A stretch of 5,288 nt of DNA from an uncultured Eubacterium sp. (GTDB lineage: Bacteria; Bacillota; Clostridia; Peptostreptococcales; Anaerovoracaceae), in contig CANBFZ010000154.1 in the NCBI GenBank assembly GCA_947367725.1, positions 1 to 5,288 of the forward strand, in the 5' to 3' direction. The notes below the pieces were generated by a model, which made no database searches, was not told the DNA's origin, and saw only the letters and a program-made list of their open reading frames with translations. Below are positions 1 through 5,133 of this stretch, in pieces. Both the position numbers and the translations under genes were made by a program. The stretch's first letter is position 1. Every line of letters starts with the position of its first letter.

Positions 1-542
1 CATCCTGGGCGAAAGGGGTAGAACCTGACGGCCAGGATGCTAGGTTAGATAGAACAGTAATTTTGAATGAAGCTGCATTGCAGGCGCTTTGCGCGCAGCT
101 TGCAGCCGCCCTGCTGCGGCAGGACCCTGCCGCAGCAACCCACGGGCTGTACGCCCGTGGGCACGCCGCCTGCGGCGGCGTGCGGGCGGAGGCACAAAGC
201 GGCTTCGCCGCCGCATTTCATACAGGCCTGCCGGTGCTTCGAGAAGCCCTTGCTGCCGGGATGCCCCGCCAGCGGGCGCTGATTAAAACCTTACTCGCGC
301 TGATGTGCAGCGTAGAGGACAGCAACGCCGCTTACCGCGGCGGCGCAGAAGGTCTGGCTTTTTTGCAGAAGCGTGCAGAGGAGATTTTGCACAGTGCAAA
401 TTGGAAGAGTGAAGAAAGTTTAAATATGGTGAGAGAGTTTGACCGTGCCTGCATAAAGCGGCATTTAAGTCCCGGCGGCAGCGCGGATTTACTGGCTTTC
501 AGCACCATGTTACTGATGATTTTTGATGAGGTATCGCAATGA
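1..542 (+). CDS. citG: Triphosphoribosyl-dephospho-CoA synthase CitG, 3' part (5' end outside window)
   Basis: CitG makes 2'-(5''-triphosphoribosyl)-3'-dephospho-CoA from ATP and dephospho-CoA. This is the precursor of the citrate lyase prosthetic group and the enzyme is cytosolic. The visible part is the C-terminal half. It has a THG segment followed by GGVRAEAQSGF, the EDSNAAYRGG segment (D-x-N and RGG, about 315-344) and the family signature SPGGSADLLA (468-497), close to the C-terminus as usual. The frame is open to the left edge (codons start at base 3). The TTG at 63 lies inside the protein and is not a credible start, because the N-terminal half of the family would be missing. The gene ends in an ATGA overlap with citD. 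Its GC-rich middle contains three perfect hairpins. Whether the first 20 codons are normal CitG sequence or an insertion cannot be judged here. A fusion with CitX upstream is also possible but unseen. Confidence 0.9.
   Translation, partial: SWAKGVEPDGQDARLDRTVILNEAALQALCAQLAAALLRQDPAAATHGLYARGHAACGGVRAEAQSGFAAAFHTGLPVLREALAAGMPRQRALIKTLLALMCSVEDSNAAYRGGAEGLAFLQKRAEEILHSANWKSEESLNMVREFDRACIKRHLSPGGSADLLAFSTMLLMIFDEVSQ
112..183. repeat. Three consecutive perfect GC-rich hairpins inside citG
   Basis: Three adjoining dyads are seen directly. Hairpin 1 is 112-123 with 126-137, a 12-bp stem (TGCTGCGGCAGG) with a 2-nt gap. Hairpin 2 is 139-147 with 153-161, a 9-bp stem (CCCACGGGC) with a 5-nt loop. 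Hairpin 3 is 161-170 with 174-183, a 10-bp stem (GCACGCCGCC) with a 3-nt loop. They share base 161 or lie 1 nt apart, so over 80 percent of this 72-bp stretch is in perfect stems. Weaker 5-bp dyads follow at 199-211 and 327-341. The region still encodes recognisable CitG sequence. No U-tract follows, so these are not intrinsic terminators. Confidence 0.85.
528..531 (+). promoter_or_regulatory. Ribosome binding site of citD
   Basis: GAGG lies 7 nt before the ATG at 539, inside the last codons of citG. Together with the ATGA overlap this points to translational coupling of citD to citG. Confidence 0.7.
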
Positions 543-811
543 TTAAGACAAATGCATGTGCCGGAACATTAGAGTCCAGCGACATTTATGTGGAAATCGC
601 ACCGCTGCCGCCTGGCAGCGGCATTGAACTTGCTGTAACATCGGTCGTTTATGCCCAGTTTGGGGCAGAAATTGAAGCAGTGATTCTGGATACGCTGAAA
701 AGCCTTGACGTAACAGACGTGAAAGTGACTGCCAGCGACAGAGGCGCTGTAGACTGCACCATCCGCGCCCGGGTGGAAACAGCGGTAGAACGCGGGAAAG
801 GGGATGAATAA
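539..811 (+). CDS. citD: Citrate lyase acyl carrier protein (gamma subunit) CitD
   Basis: CitD is the small acyl carrier subunit of the citrate lyase complex. It bears the phosphoribosyl-dephospho-CoA arm that holds acetyl and citryl groups as thioesters. The 90-residue length is typical. The N-terminal signature AGTLESSD (residues 8-15) contains the modified serine. By alignment from memory with the Klebsiella protein, the first of the tandem serines (Ser13 here) corresponds to its Ser14. The central QFG segment and the C-terminal DRGAVDCTIRARVETA are also family hallmarks. The start codon overlaps the citG stop (ATGA) and GAGG precedes it. citE follows after only 3 bp, so the two are co-transcribed and probably co-translated in matched amounts. 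Nothing appears missing or broken. Confidence 0.97.
   Translation: MIKTNACAGTLESSDIYVEIAPLPPGSGIELAVTSVVYAQFGAEIEAVILDTLKSLDVTDVKVTASDRGAVDCTIRARVETAVERGKGDE
799..804 (+). promoter_or_regulatory. Ribosome binding site supporting the GTG start of citE
   Basis: AGGGGA ends 10 nt before the GTG at 815. The next in-frame start is ATG at 827 (residue 5). It would remove the conserved RRS just before MLFFPGN, so the GTG start is preferred. Confidence 0.6.
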
Positions 812-814
812 CCA

Positions 815-1687
815 GTGAGAAGAAGTATGCTTTTTTTTCCGGGGAACAGTGCCAATATGCTGCTCAACGCAGATTTTCTGGGGGCTGACAGCGTCATTTT
901 GGACTTGGAAGACGCAGTTGCTCAGACCGAAAAAGATTCTGCCAGAATTCTGGTCAGAAACGCAATCCGCGCTCTTGATTTTACAAAGGAAGTCATTGTG
1001 AGAATCAATCCCATTGACAGTCCGTACTGGGAGAAAGATCTTGCAGCGATTGTACCGGTAAAGCCGGACATGATTATGCCGACCAAAGTCAGCGGTGCCA
1101 GCGACGTAAAGACCATTTCCGATGCCATCGCAGCCATTGAATCTGCATGCGGCATGGAGGTGGGTACGATTAAGCTGATTCCGCTCATTGAAACGGCTTT
1201 GGGCGTGGAAAAATCCTTTGAAATCGCAATGGCAGACCCAAGAGTTTCTGCAATTTTCCTGGGCGGTGAGGATTTGACTGCCGATTTGCAGTGTAAGCGA
1301 ACCAAGGAAGGAACGGAAATCCTTTACGCCCGCTCCCGCATGGTTATGGCTGCCCGCGCTGCAGGCATCGACGTTTATGATACGCCGTGGACCGACGTGG
1401 AGGATTACGATGGGTTGATTGCCGATGCTAAATTTGCAAAAAGCCTTGGATTTTCTGGAAAATCCTCTATTTCACCGCGTCATGTGCGTTTTATCAATGA
1501 AATTTTTAGTCCGACCGAAGAGGAAATTCGCTACGCTCGCGACGTCTTTGCAGCCATCGAAAAGGGCAAAGCCGAAGGAAAAGGCGTAGTTTCCCTGCGG
1601 GGCAAGATGATCGACGCGCCGATTGTGGAAAGAGCCAGACAGGTGCTTGCGGCAGCAGAGGCGATGAAGGGAGGTCATGTAAAATGA
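815..1687 (+). CDS. citE: Citrate lyase beta subunit (citryl-ACP lyase) CitE
   Basis: CitE cleaves citryl-ACP to oxaloacetate and acetyl-ACP, a Mg-dependent retro-aldol reaction of the HpcH/HpaI aldolase superfamily, in a TIM-barrel fold. The protein has 290 residues, the usual size. Visible motifs in order are RRSMLFFPGN at the N-terminus, DLEDAV (30-35), RIN (63-65), LIETALG with Glu126, GGEDLTADL (150-158) with Asp153, DTPWTDVED, and GFSGKSSISPRHV. From the family, Glu126 and Asp153 are the expected Mg ligands. Translation starts at GTG 815, chosen because it keeps the conserved RRS. The stop overlaps the citF start (ATGA). CitE relatives also act on citramalyl-ACP, malyl-CoA or citramalyl-CoA. 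The adjoining citD, citF and citC argue for the ACP-dependent citrate or citramalate lyase complex. Confidence 0.97.
   Translation: MRRSMLFFPGNSANMLLNADFLGADSVILDLEDAVAQTEKDSARILVRNAIRALDFTKEVIVRINPIDSPYWEKDLAAIVPVKPDMIMPTKVSGASDVKTISDAIAAIESACGMEVGTIKLIPLIETALGVEKSFEIAMADPRVSAIFLGGEDLTADLQCKRTKEGTEILYARSRMVMAARAAGIDVYDTPWTDVEDYDGLIADAKFAKSLGFSGKSSISPRHVRFINEIFSPTEEEIRYARDVFAAIEKGKAEGKGVVSLRGKMIDAPIVERARQVLAAAEAMKGGHVK
1669..1674 (+). promoter_or_regulatory. Strong ribosome binding site of citF
   Basis: GGGAGG lies 9 nt before the ATG at 1684. It is the best Shine-Dalgarno of the cluster and fixes the citF start, which matters because the protein is shorter at its N-terminus than enterobacterial CitF. 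Confidence 0.8.
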
Positions 1688-3096
1688 AGACAAAATTAGT
1701 AAAAGATATCAAAGAGGCAGTAAAGCTGTCAGGTCTTTCTGACGGCATGACGATTTCTTTCCACCATCACCTGCGCAACGGCGATATGGTGGCGGTGATG
1801 GTTCTTGACGTCATCAGCGAGCTGGGCATCAGAGATTTGAACGTCAACATCAGCTCTATCTTTGACACCCATGCGCCTTTTATCGAATACATCAGAGACG
1901 GCGTAATCACCGGCATCGAGACGGACTATATGGGCGGCGTTGTGGGCCGGGTCATCAGCGAAGGCATTTTAGATAAACCGGTGACCTTCCGTACCCATGG
2001 CGGTAGACCTGCTGACATCATCAGCGGGGCATCGCCAATCGACGTTGCGTTTATTGCAGCGCCGACTTCTGACCCTATGGGCAACTGCACGGGCAAATAC
2101 GGAAAATCCGCTTGCGGTTCTTTGGGCTATGCTTTTGCAGACGCTATGTATGCCAAAACTTCCGTGGTAATTACTGACAACCTTGTTGATTATCCGCTGA
2201 CAGATTTTTCTATTGCGGAAGATTATATAGATTACGTGGTCTGCGTCGATAAAATCGGCGAGCCGTCTGGCATCGTGTCGGGCACAACGAAAATTACAAA
2301 AGACCCGGTGGGGCTTGTCATTGCAGACTATGCGGCAAGAGCCATCGAAGCCTCCGGTCTCTTAGTGGATGGATTTTCGTTTCAGACCGGCGCAGGAGGC
2401 GCATCCCTTGCAGCTGCAAAATATTTACAGGATATCATGCTGCGCCGCGGTATTAAGGGCAGCTATGGTCTTGGCGGTATCACCGGCTATATGGTGGATA
2501 TGATGAAAAGCGGCTGCTTCAAAGCGCTTCTTGACGTGCAGTGTTTTGATCTGGATGCGGTGGAATCCATTAGAACCAATCCGAATCACAGGGAAGTTAC
2601 TGCTTCTCATTACGCCAGTCCCGCCGCAAAGAGCAGCGCGGTAGACAGTCTGGATGTGGTGATTTTAGGCGCAACAGAAATTGATACGGATTTTAATGTG
2701 AATGTGCATACCGATTCCAATGGCTATATCATGGGCGGCAGCGGCGGCCACAGTGATACGGCTGCCGGCGCAAAAATGTCTATGATTGTCGCGCCCCTTT
2801 CCCGCGCCCGTCTGCCGATCGTAGTAGACGAGGTACTCTGCAAATCAACGCCGGGTTCTACTGTAGATGTGCTGGTAACCCAGCGCGGCATTGCAGTCAA
2901 CCCGTTGCGACCGGAACTTTCTGAAAAATTTGCAGCTGCAGGGCTTCCTGTTGTGGATATCAGGCAGCTTCGCGACGCAGCTGAAAAGCTGAATGGAAAA
3001 GCAAAGAAACCGGTACTTGGAGACAAGGAAGTAGCAAAAGTCTTGTATCGCGATGGCACACTTTTGGATACCATTTACAACGTGCCCGTGAAATAG
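1684..3096 (+). CDS. citF: Citrate lyase alpha subunit (citrate:acetyl-ACP transferase) CitF
   Basis: CitF is the CoA-transferase-type subunit that swaps acetate on the acyl carrier protein for citrate, giving citryl-ACP for CitE. Conserved segments, by comparison from memory with E. coli CitF, are SGLSDGMTISFHHHLRNGD (16-34), FRTHGGR (102-108), KSACGSLGYAFADA, QTGAGGASLA (234-243), LGGITG (263-268), EIDTDFNVNV, GGSGGHSDTA (351-360), TPGSTVDVLVT and GIAVNPLRPEL. The protein has 470 residues, whereas enterobacterial CitF has about 510. The difference is an absent N-terminal extension of roughly 40 residues, while the catalytic body is complete. The start is fixed by GGGAGG and by the ATGA overlap with citE. 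The stop is followed almost at once by the repeat array, and no intrinsic terminator is visible. Confidence 0.97.
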   Translation: MKTKLVKDIKEAVKLSGLSDGMTISFHHHLRNGDMVAVMVLDVISELGIRDLNVNISSIFDTHAPFIEYIRDGVITGIETDYMGGVVGRVISEGILDKPVTFRTHGGRPADIISGASPIDVAFIAAPTSDPMGNCTGKYGKSACGSLGYAFADAMYAKTSVVITDNLVDYPLTDFSIAEDYIDYVVCVDKIGEPSGIVSGTTKITKDPVGLVIADYAARAIEASGLLVDGFSFQTGAGGASLAAAKYLQDIMLRRGIKGSYGLGGITGYMVDMMKSGCFKALLDVQCFDLDAVESIRTNPNHREVTASHYASPAAKSSAVDSLDVVILGATEIDTDFNVNVHTDSNGYIMGGSGGHSDTAAGAKMSMIVAPLSRARLPIVVDEVLCKSTPGSTVDVLVTQRGIAVNPLRPELSEKFAAAGLPVVDIRQLRDAAEKLNGKAKKPVLGDKEVAKVLYRDGTLLDTIYNVPVK

Positions 3097-3121
3097 AAGA
3101 TACTGGCATTGGGAACTCTGC

Positions 3122-3162
3122 GGTTGTGCAAAACAGCTAAATGTATGGCAATTTGCACAACC
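3122..3162. repeat. Array hairpin 1
   Basis: GGTTGTGCAAA (3122-3132) and TTTGCACAACC (3152-3162) form a perfect 11-bp dyad around a 19-nt segment. The same arrangement recurs at 3248-3288 and 3375-3415. Confidence 0.9.
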
Positions 3163-3185
3163 CTGCAGTGTGGTTGCGATGAAAA

Positions 3186-3224
3186 GTTGTGCAAACCTGC
3201 CGAACGCGGAACAATCTGCACAAC
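3186..3224. repeat. Array hairpin 2
   Basis: GTTGTGCA (3186-3193) pairs with TGCACAAC (3217-3224), an 8-bp dyad. Extension outward is blocked by an A-C mismatch (3185 with 3225), which the corresponding hairpin 4 does not have. Confidence 0.8.
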
Positions 3225-3247
3225 CTCAGTGCATTCAACAGGGCTGC

Positions 3248-3288
3248 GGTTGTGCAAACCTACCGCATGTATGGCAATTTGCACAACC
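3248..3288. repeat. Array hairpin 3
   Basis: GGTTGTGCAAA (3248-3258) and TTTGCACAACC (3278-3288) form a perfect 11-bp dyad. The intervening 19 nt share the last 11 bases (ATGTATGGCAA) with the loop of hairpin 1, 126 bp upstream. Confidence 0.9.
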
Positions 3289-3309
3289 CTGCTGTGTGGC
3301 TGCGATGAA

Positions 3310-3353
3310 AAGTTGTGCAAAACCCGCTGAACAGAAAGCTATCTGCACAACTT
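3310..3353. repeat. Array hairpin 4
   Basis: AAGTTGTGCA (3310-3319) pairs perfectly with TGCACAACTT (3344-3353), a 10-bp dyad. The outer pairs differ from the GG/CC of hairpins 1, 3 and 5, yet pairing is kept. The loop is longer here, and the step to the next unit is 64 bp instead of 63. Confidence 0.85.
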
Positions 3354-3374
3354 CAGTGCATTCAGTAAGGACGC

Positions 3375-3415
3375 GGTTGTGCAAAATAACTGAATACATG
3401 ATGATTTGCACAACC
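3375..3415. repeat. Array hairpin 5
   Basis: GGTTGTGCAAA (3375-3385) and TTTGCACAACC (3405-3415) form a perfect 11-bp dyad. A sixth, degenerate left arm (CCTTGGGCAAA, 3436-3446) follows 61 bp after the fifth. It has no partner arm, because the citC coding sequence begins there. Confidence 0.9.
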
Positions 3416-3430
3416 TTTGTGCGCTGTACA

Positions 3431-3436
3431 TATAAC
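3431..3436 (+). promoter_or_regulatory. Possible -10 element (TATAAC) upstream of citC
   Basis: TATAAC lies about 30-40 bp before the citC start candidates and resembles a sigma-A -10 box. Upstream, only TTGCAC (3406-3411, 19-bp spacing) could serve as a -35, and it is a poor match lying inside the last array arm. citC could equally be read through from citF, as no terminator is seen between them. Confidence 0.2.
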
Positions 3437-3465
3437 CTTGGGCAAAACCATTAAATCAGAACGGA

Positions 3466-4524
3466 ATGGAAACGATGTTTTATACAGAGGAAATCAAATT
3501 GAATCAAGCAAGTGCGCTGCTGGCAGCCTGCAATCTGACGGCGCCCCGGGGTGTGGACTACACCGCCGGGGTCTTTCTGCGCAGTGACGGGTTTGATACT
3601 GCGCAGAACGACTGTTTGGCTGCCTGCGGCAGTCTAAAAGGCGACATGATACAGGGGATTGCGGTGGATCCGGCATTTCAGGGAGAAGATTTGACCGCAA
3701 AGCTGATGACACACTTAGCGTCTCGTGCCGCAGAGAAGGGAATCCATAGCTTATATCTTTTTACGAAGCCGGAAAAAGCGGTTCAATTTGCCGGCATCGG
3801 ATTTCGGCTGATTGCTTCGGCAAGACCTTATGCAGCGCTTTTAGAGTGGGGAGAATCCGGCGTCAGCCAGTACCAGCAGAACCTGAAGGTGTATCGAAAA
3901 AACGCAGAAGGCAGCACTTGCGAGAAGTCCGATTTACCGATCGGTGGCATGGTGATGAACTGTAATCCTTTCACCAACGGACATCGCTATCTTGTAGAGC
4001 AGGCGGCGAAAAGCTGCCGCCATGTGTTCCTGCTTGTGGTAGAAGAAGATGTTTCGGAGTTTTCTTTTGCAGATCGCTTTGCTATGGTAAAGATGGGAAC
4101 TGCAGATTTAGAAAATGTCACAGTAATACCTGGCGGACGGTACGCGGTATCGAGCTTGACTTTTCCAAGCTATTTTACAAAGGAAGAAAACCTGGCATAC
4201 GCTCATGCGGCCATGGATGCAGAGCTCTTTGCACAGGTAATTGCACCGGCGCTTGGTGTGGCTGCACGTTTTCTAGGCACGGAGCCTTATTCGCCGGTAA
4301 CGGAAATCTACAACGAAACATTGAAAAAGAGATTGCCTAAAGCAGGGATTTGTGTAGAGGAAATTCCCCGCGTGACAGCAGGCGGTGAAGTAGTCAGCGC
4401 CAGCAGAGTCAGAGAAATTTTGCACACGGAGGGCGTCAGCAGTGCAAAACTTACGACTTTTTTACCGGAAACTACATTGGCGCATCTAAAGAAAATTAGG
4501 CAGTCGAACGTTATGGAGGTGTGA
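3466..4524 (+). CDS. citC: [Citrate (pro-3S)-lyase] ligase CitC
   Basis: CitC activates citrate lyase by acetylating the thiol of the CitD prosthetic group with acetate and ATP. It has 352 residues, like the E. coli enzyme. The N-terminal part (about 45-125) is a GNAT-like domain, with GDMIQGIAVDPAFQGEDL (59-76) aligned to the acetyltransferase core. The C-terminal part is a nucleotidyltransferase fold, with the ATP-binding signature MNCNPFTNGHRYL (164-176, TNGH at 170-173) and the second motif SASRVREIL (311-319). ALGVAARFLGTEPYSPVT is also typical of CitC. The start is uncertain: ATG 3466 gives METMFYTEE, while ATG 3475 is three codons in and has a GGA at better distance (3463-3465). The gene is separated from citDEF by the repeat array. 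In Klebsiella and E. coli citC is immediately upstream of citD, so the order differs here. It overlaps the next ORF's possible GTG start. Confidence 0.96.
   Translation: METMFYTEEIKLNQASALLAACNLTAPRGVDYTAGVFLRSDGFDTAQNDCLAACGSLKGDMIQGIAVDPAFQGEDLTAKLMTHLASRAAEKGIHSLYLFTKPEKAVQFAGIGFRLIASARPYAALLEWGESGVSQYQQNLKVYRKNAEGSTCEKSDLPIGGMVMNCNPFTNGHRYLVEQAAKSCRHVFLLVVEEDVSEFSFADRFAMVKMGTADLENVTVIPGGRYAVSSLTFPSYFTKEENLAYAHAAMDAELFAQVIAPALGVAARFLGTEPYSPVTEIYNETLKKRLPKAGICVEEIPRVTAGGEVVSASRVREILHTEGVSSAKLTTFLPETTLAHLKKIRQSNVMEV
4515..4519 (+). promoter_or_regulatory. Ribosome binding site that decides the start of the GNAT gene
   Basis: GGAGG sits 7 nt before ATG 4527 but only 1 nt before the in-frame GTG 4521. 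ATG 4527 is therefore the likely start. The site lies within the last codons of citC, suggesting translational coupling. Confidence 0.75.
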
Positions 4525-4526
4525 CG

Positions 4527-4913
4527 ATGCACTACAAAGTAGATGATAAAACGCTTAATTCTGCAGACTTCATTTTATTTGTGAATCAAATATGGCAAGG
4601 TGATTATGACCGGGAAAGGGCGCAGTGCGCATTGTCGAAAACATGCAATATAACTGCCTATGATAACGATGTGCTGGTAGGCTGTTTGCGTATTCTTTCA
4701 GATGGCTATTTTTTTGGAACGATTACAGAATTGCTTGTTCTTCCAGAATATCAAAAACGTGGCGTGGGCAGTAAACTTCTTCAACTGGCAAAAGAGAATA
4801 CACCTACTATGCTATTCTTTGGTTCCCAACCGGAAGTAGAGGAATTTTATGAAAAGAATGGATGCCAAAAGAGTCTGCAATCCTATGTCATAGAGAAAAA
4901 TTCAAATGGATAA
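4527..4913 (+). CDS. Small GNAT-family N-acetyltransferase
   Basis: A 128-residue protein of the GNAT fold, which transfers an acetyl group from acetyl-CoA to an amine. The substrate is unknown. The core is clear: a strand pair ITAYDNDVLVGCLRILSDG (42-60), then TELLVLPEYQKRGVGSKLL (67-85), which is motif A with the R/Q-x-x-G-x-G acetyl-CoA pyrophosphate loop (Q76 to G81). FFGSQPEVEEFYEKNGCQ follows, the usual motif B region with the F-Y-x-K-x-G end. No signal peptide or membrane segment is seen, so it is cytosolic. It begins 2 bp after the citC stop with its ribosome binding site inside citC, so it is probably in the same transcript. Its codons are visibly more AT-rich than those of the cit genes, which hints at a separate origin. 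The GTG at 4521 is a less likely start. Nothing links its activity to citrate metabolism except position. Confidence 0.85.
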   Translation: MHYKVDDKTLNSADFILFVNQIWQGDYDRERAQCALSKTCNITAYDNDVLVGCLRILSDGYFFGTITELLVLPEYQKRGVGSKLLQLAKENTPTMLFFGSQPEVEEFYEKNGCQKSLQSYVIEKNSNG

Positions 4914-4962
4914 CTTCCTGTTTATTAAAAAAACGCGGAAAGAAAGGTCGGGAATTGTAAAG

Positions 4963-5133
4963 ATGGATAGATATATAACTGCAGATGAAATCTTGAAATA
5001 TTGTCTTGATGAATTAGAGGGAACTGTTTTGGTTCGCAGTTGGGGAGAAAGAGGAGTCTTTTACAATCCTGCTAATAAACTAAAACGGGGCGTTTATATT
5101 TTGACAATTAAAGAAAAAAATGGAGAAAATTAA
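4963..5133 (+). pseudogene. DUF6194-like protein, C-terminally truncated remnant
   Basis: The ORF gives 56 residues from ATG 4963, preceded by GGGA (4950-4953) at 9-nt spacing. An upstream in-frame ATG at 4906 would add 19 residues and overlap the GNAT stop, but it lacks a good ribosome binding site. The sequence (DEILKYCLDELEG, VRSWGERGVFYNP, LKRGVYILTIKEKNGEN) resembles the N-terminal third of DUF6194-type proteins, which in my recollection continue with an aspartate/serine/LDR segment and an N-I/L-G motif. Here a TAA follows KNGEN directly, and none of the three forward frames downstream shows the expected continuation. A deletion remnant is therefore likely. A genuine short protein cannot be excluded. 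The function of the family is unknown to me. Confidence 0.5.

Larger units (their letters stand above)
3099..3446. repeat. Periodic inverted-repeat array (44-bp units, 63-64 bp period) filling the citF-citC gap
   Basis: The intergenic region is a tandem array. Four well-kept 44-bp units lie at 3152-3195, 3215-3258, 3278-3321 and 3342-3385. A decayed unit follows at 3405-3446, and a decayed left-end unit runs from about 3099 to 3132. Each unit starts with T(T/C)TGCACAAC and ends with (A/G)GTTGTGCAAA, so its ends are inverted repeats. The units are separated by 19-20 bp segments at 3133-3151, 3196-3214, 3259-3277, 3322-3341 and 3386-3404. Two core types alternate: 3152 and 3278 match at 42 of 44 positions, and 3215 and 3342 at 38 of 44. 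This gives a 126-127 bp super-repeat. Arms on either side of each segment pair as hairpins of 8-11 bp. Short ORFs cross the array on both strands (LCK...ICTT peptides) because 63 is a multiple of 3. They are by-products, broken at the single 64-bp step. Confidence 0.92.

Noticed and set aside
63..542. Complete small gene starting at TTG 63
   Set aside because: The frame is open to the window edge and the protein matches only the C-terminal half of CitG, so the real start is upstream.
922..1305. 127-residue ORF on the - strand opposite citE
   Set aside because: It is a shadow of citE's codon pattern, with no ribosome binding site and no recognisable family. The same applies to the other - strand ORFs opposite citF and citC.
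3133..3404. CRISPR array
   Set aside because: The units are of two alternating types with internal divergence. The intervening 19-20 bp segments are related to each other at 126-bp distance, and no cas gene is in the window.
3375..3425. Rho-independent terminator after citF
   Set aside because: The hairpin has a 19-nt loop and is not followed by a run of T on either strand. The same structure is repeated throughout the array.
3109..3454. Cysteine-rich repeat proteins on the + strand (LCK...ICTT) and a matching ORF on the - strand
   Set aside because: They arise because the 63-bp period is a multiple of three and the units lack stops. The single 64-bp step breaks the frame, no ribosome binding site is convincing, and both strands are equally open.
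4906..4962. Upstream ATG start for the DUF6194-like ORF
   Set aside because: The added 19 residues (MDNFLFIKKTRKERSGIVK) do not fit the family start, and there is no good Shine-Dalgarno. ATG 4963 has GGGA at 9 nt.
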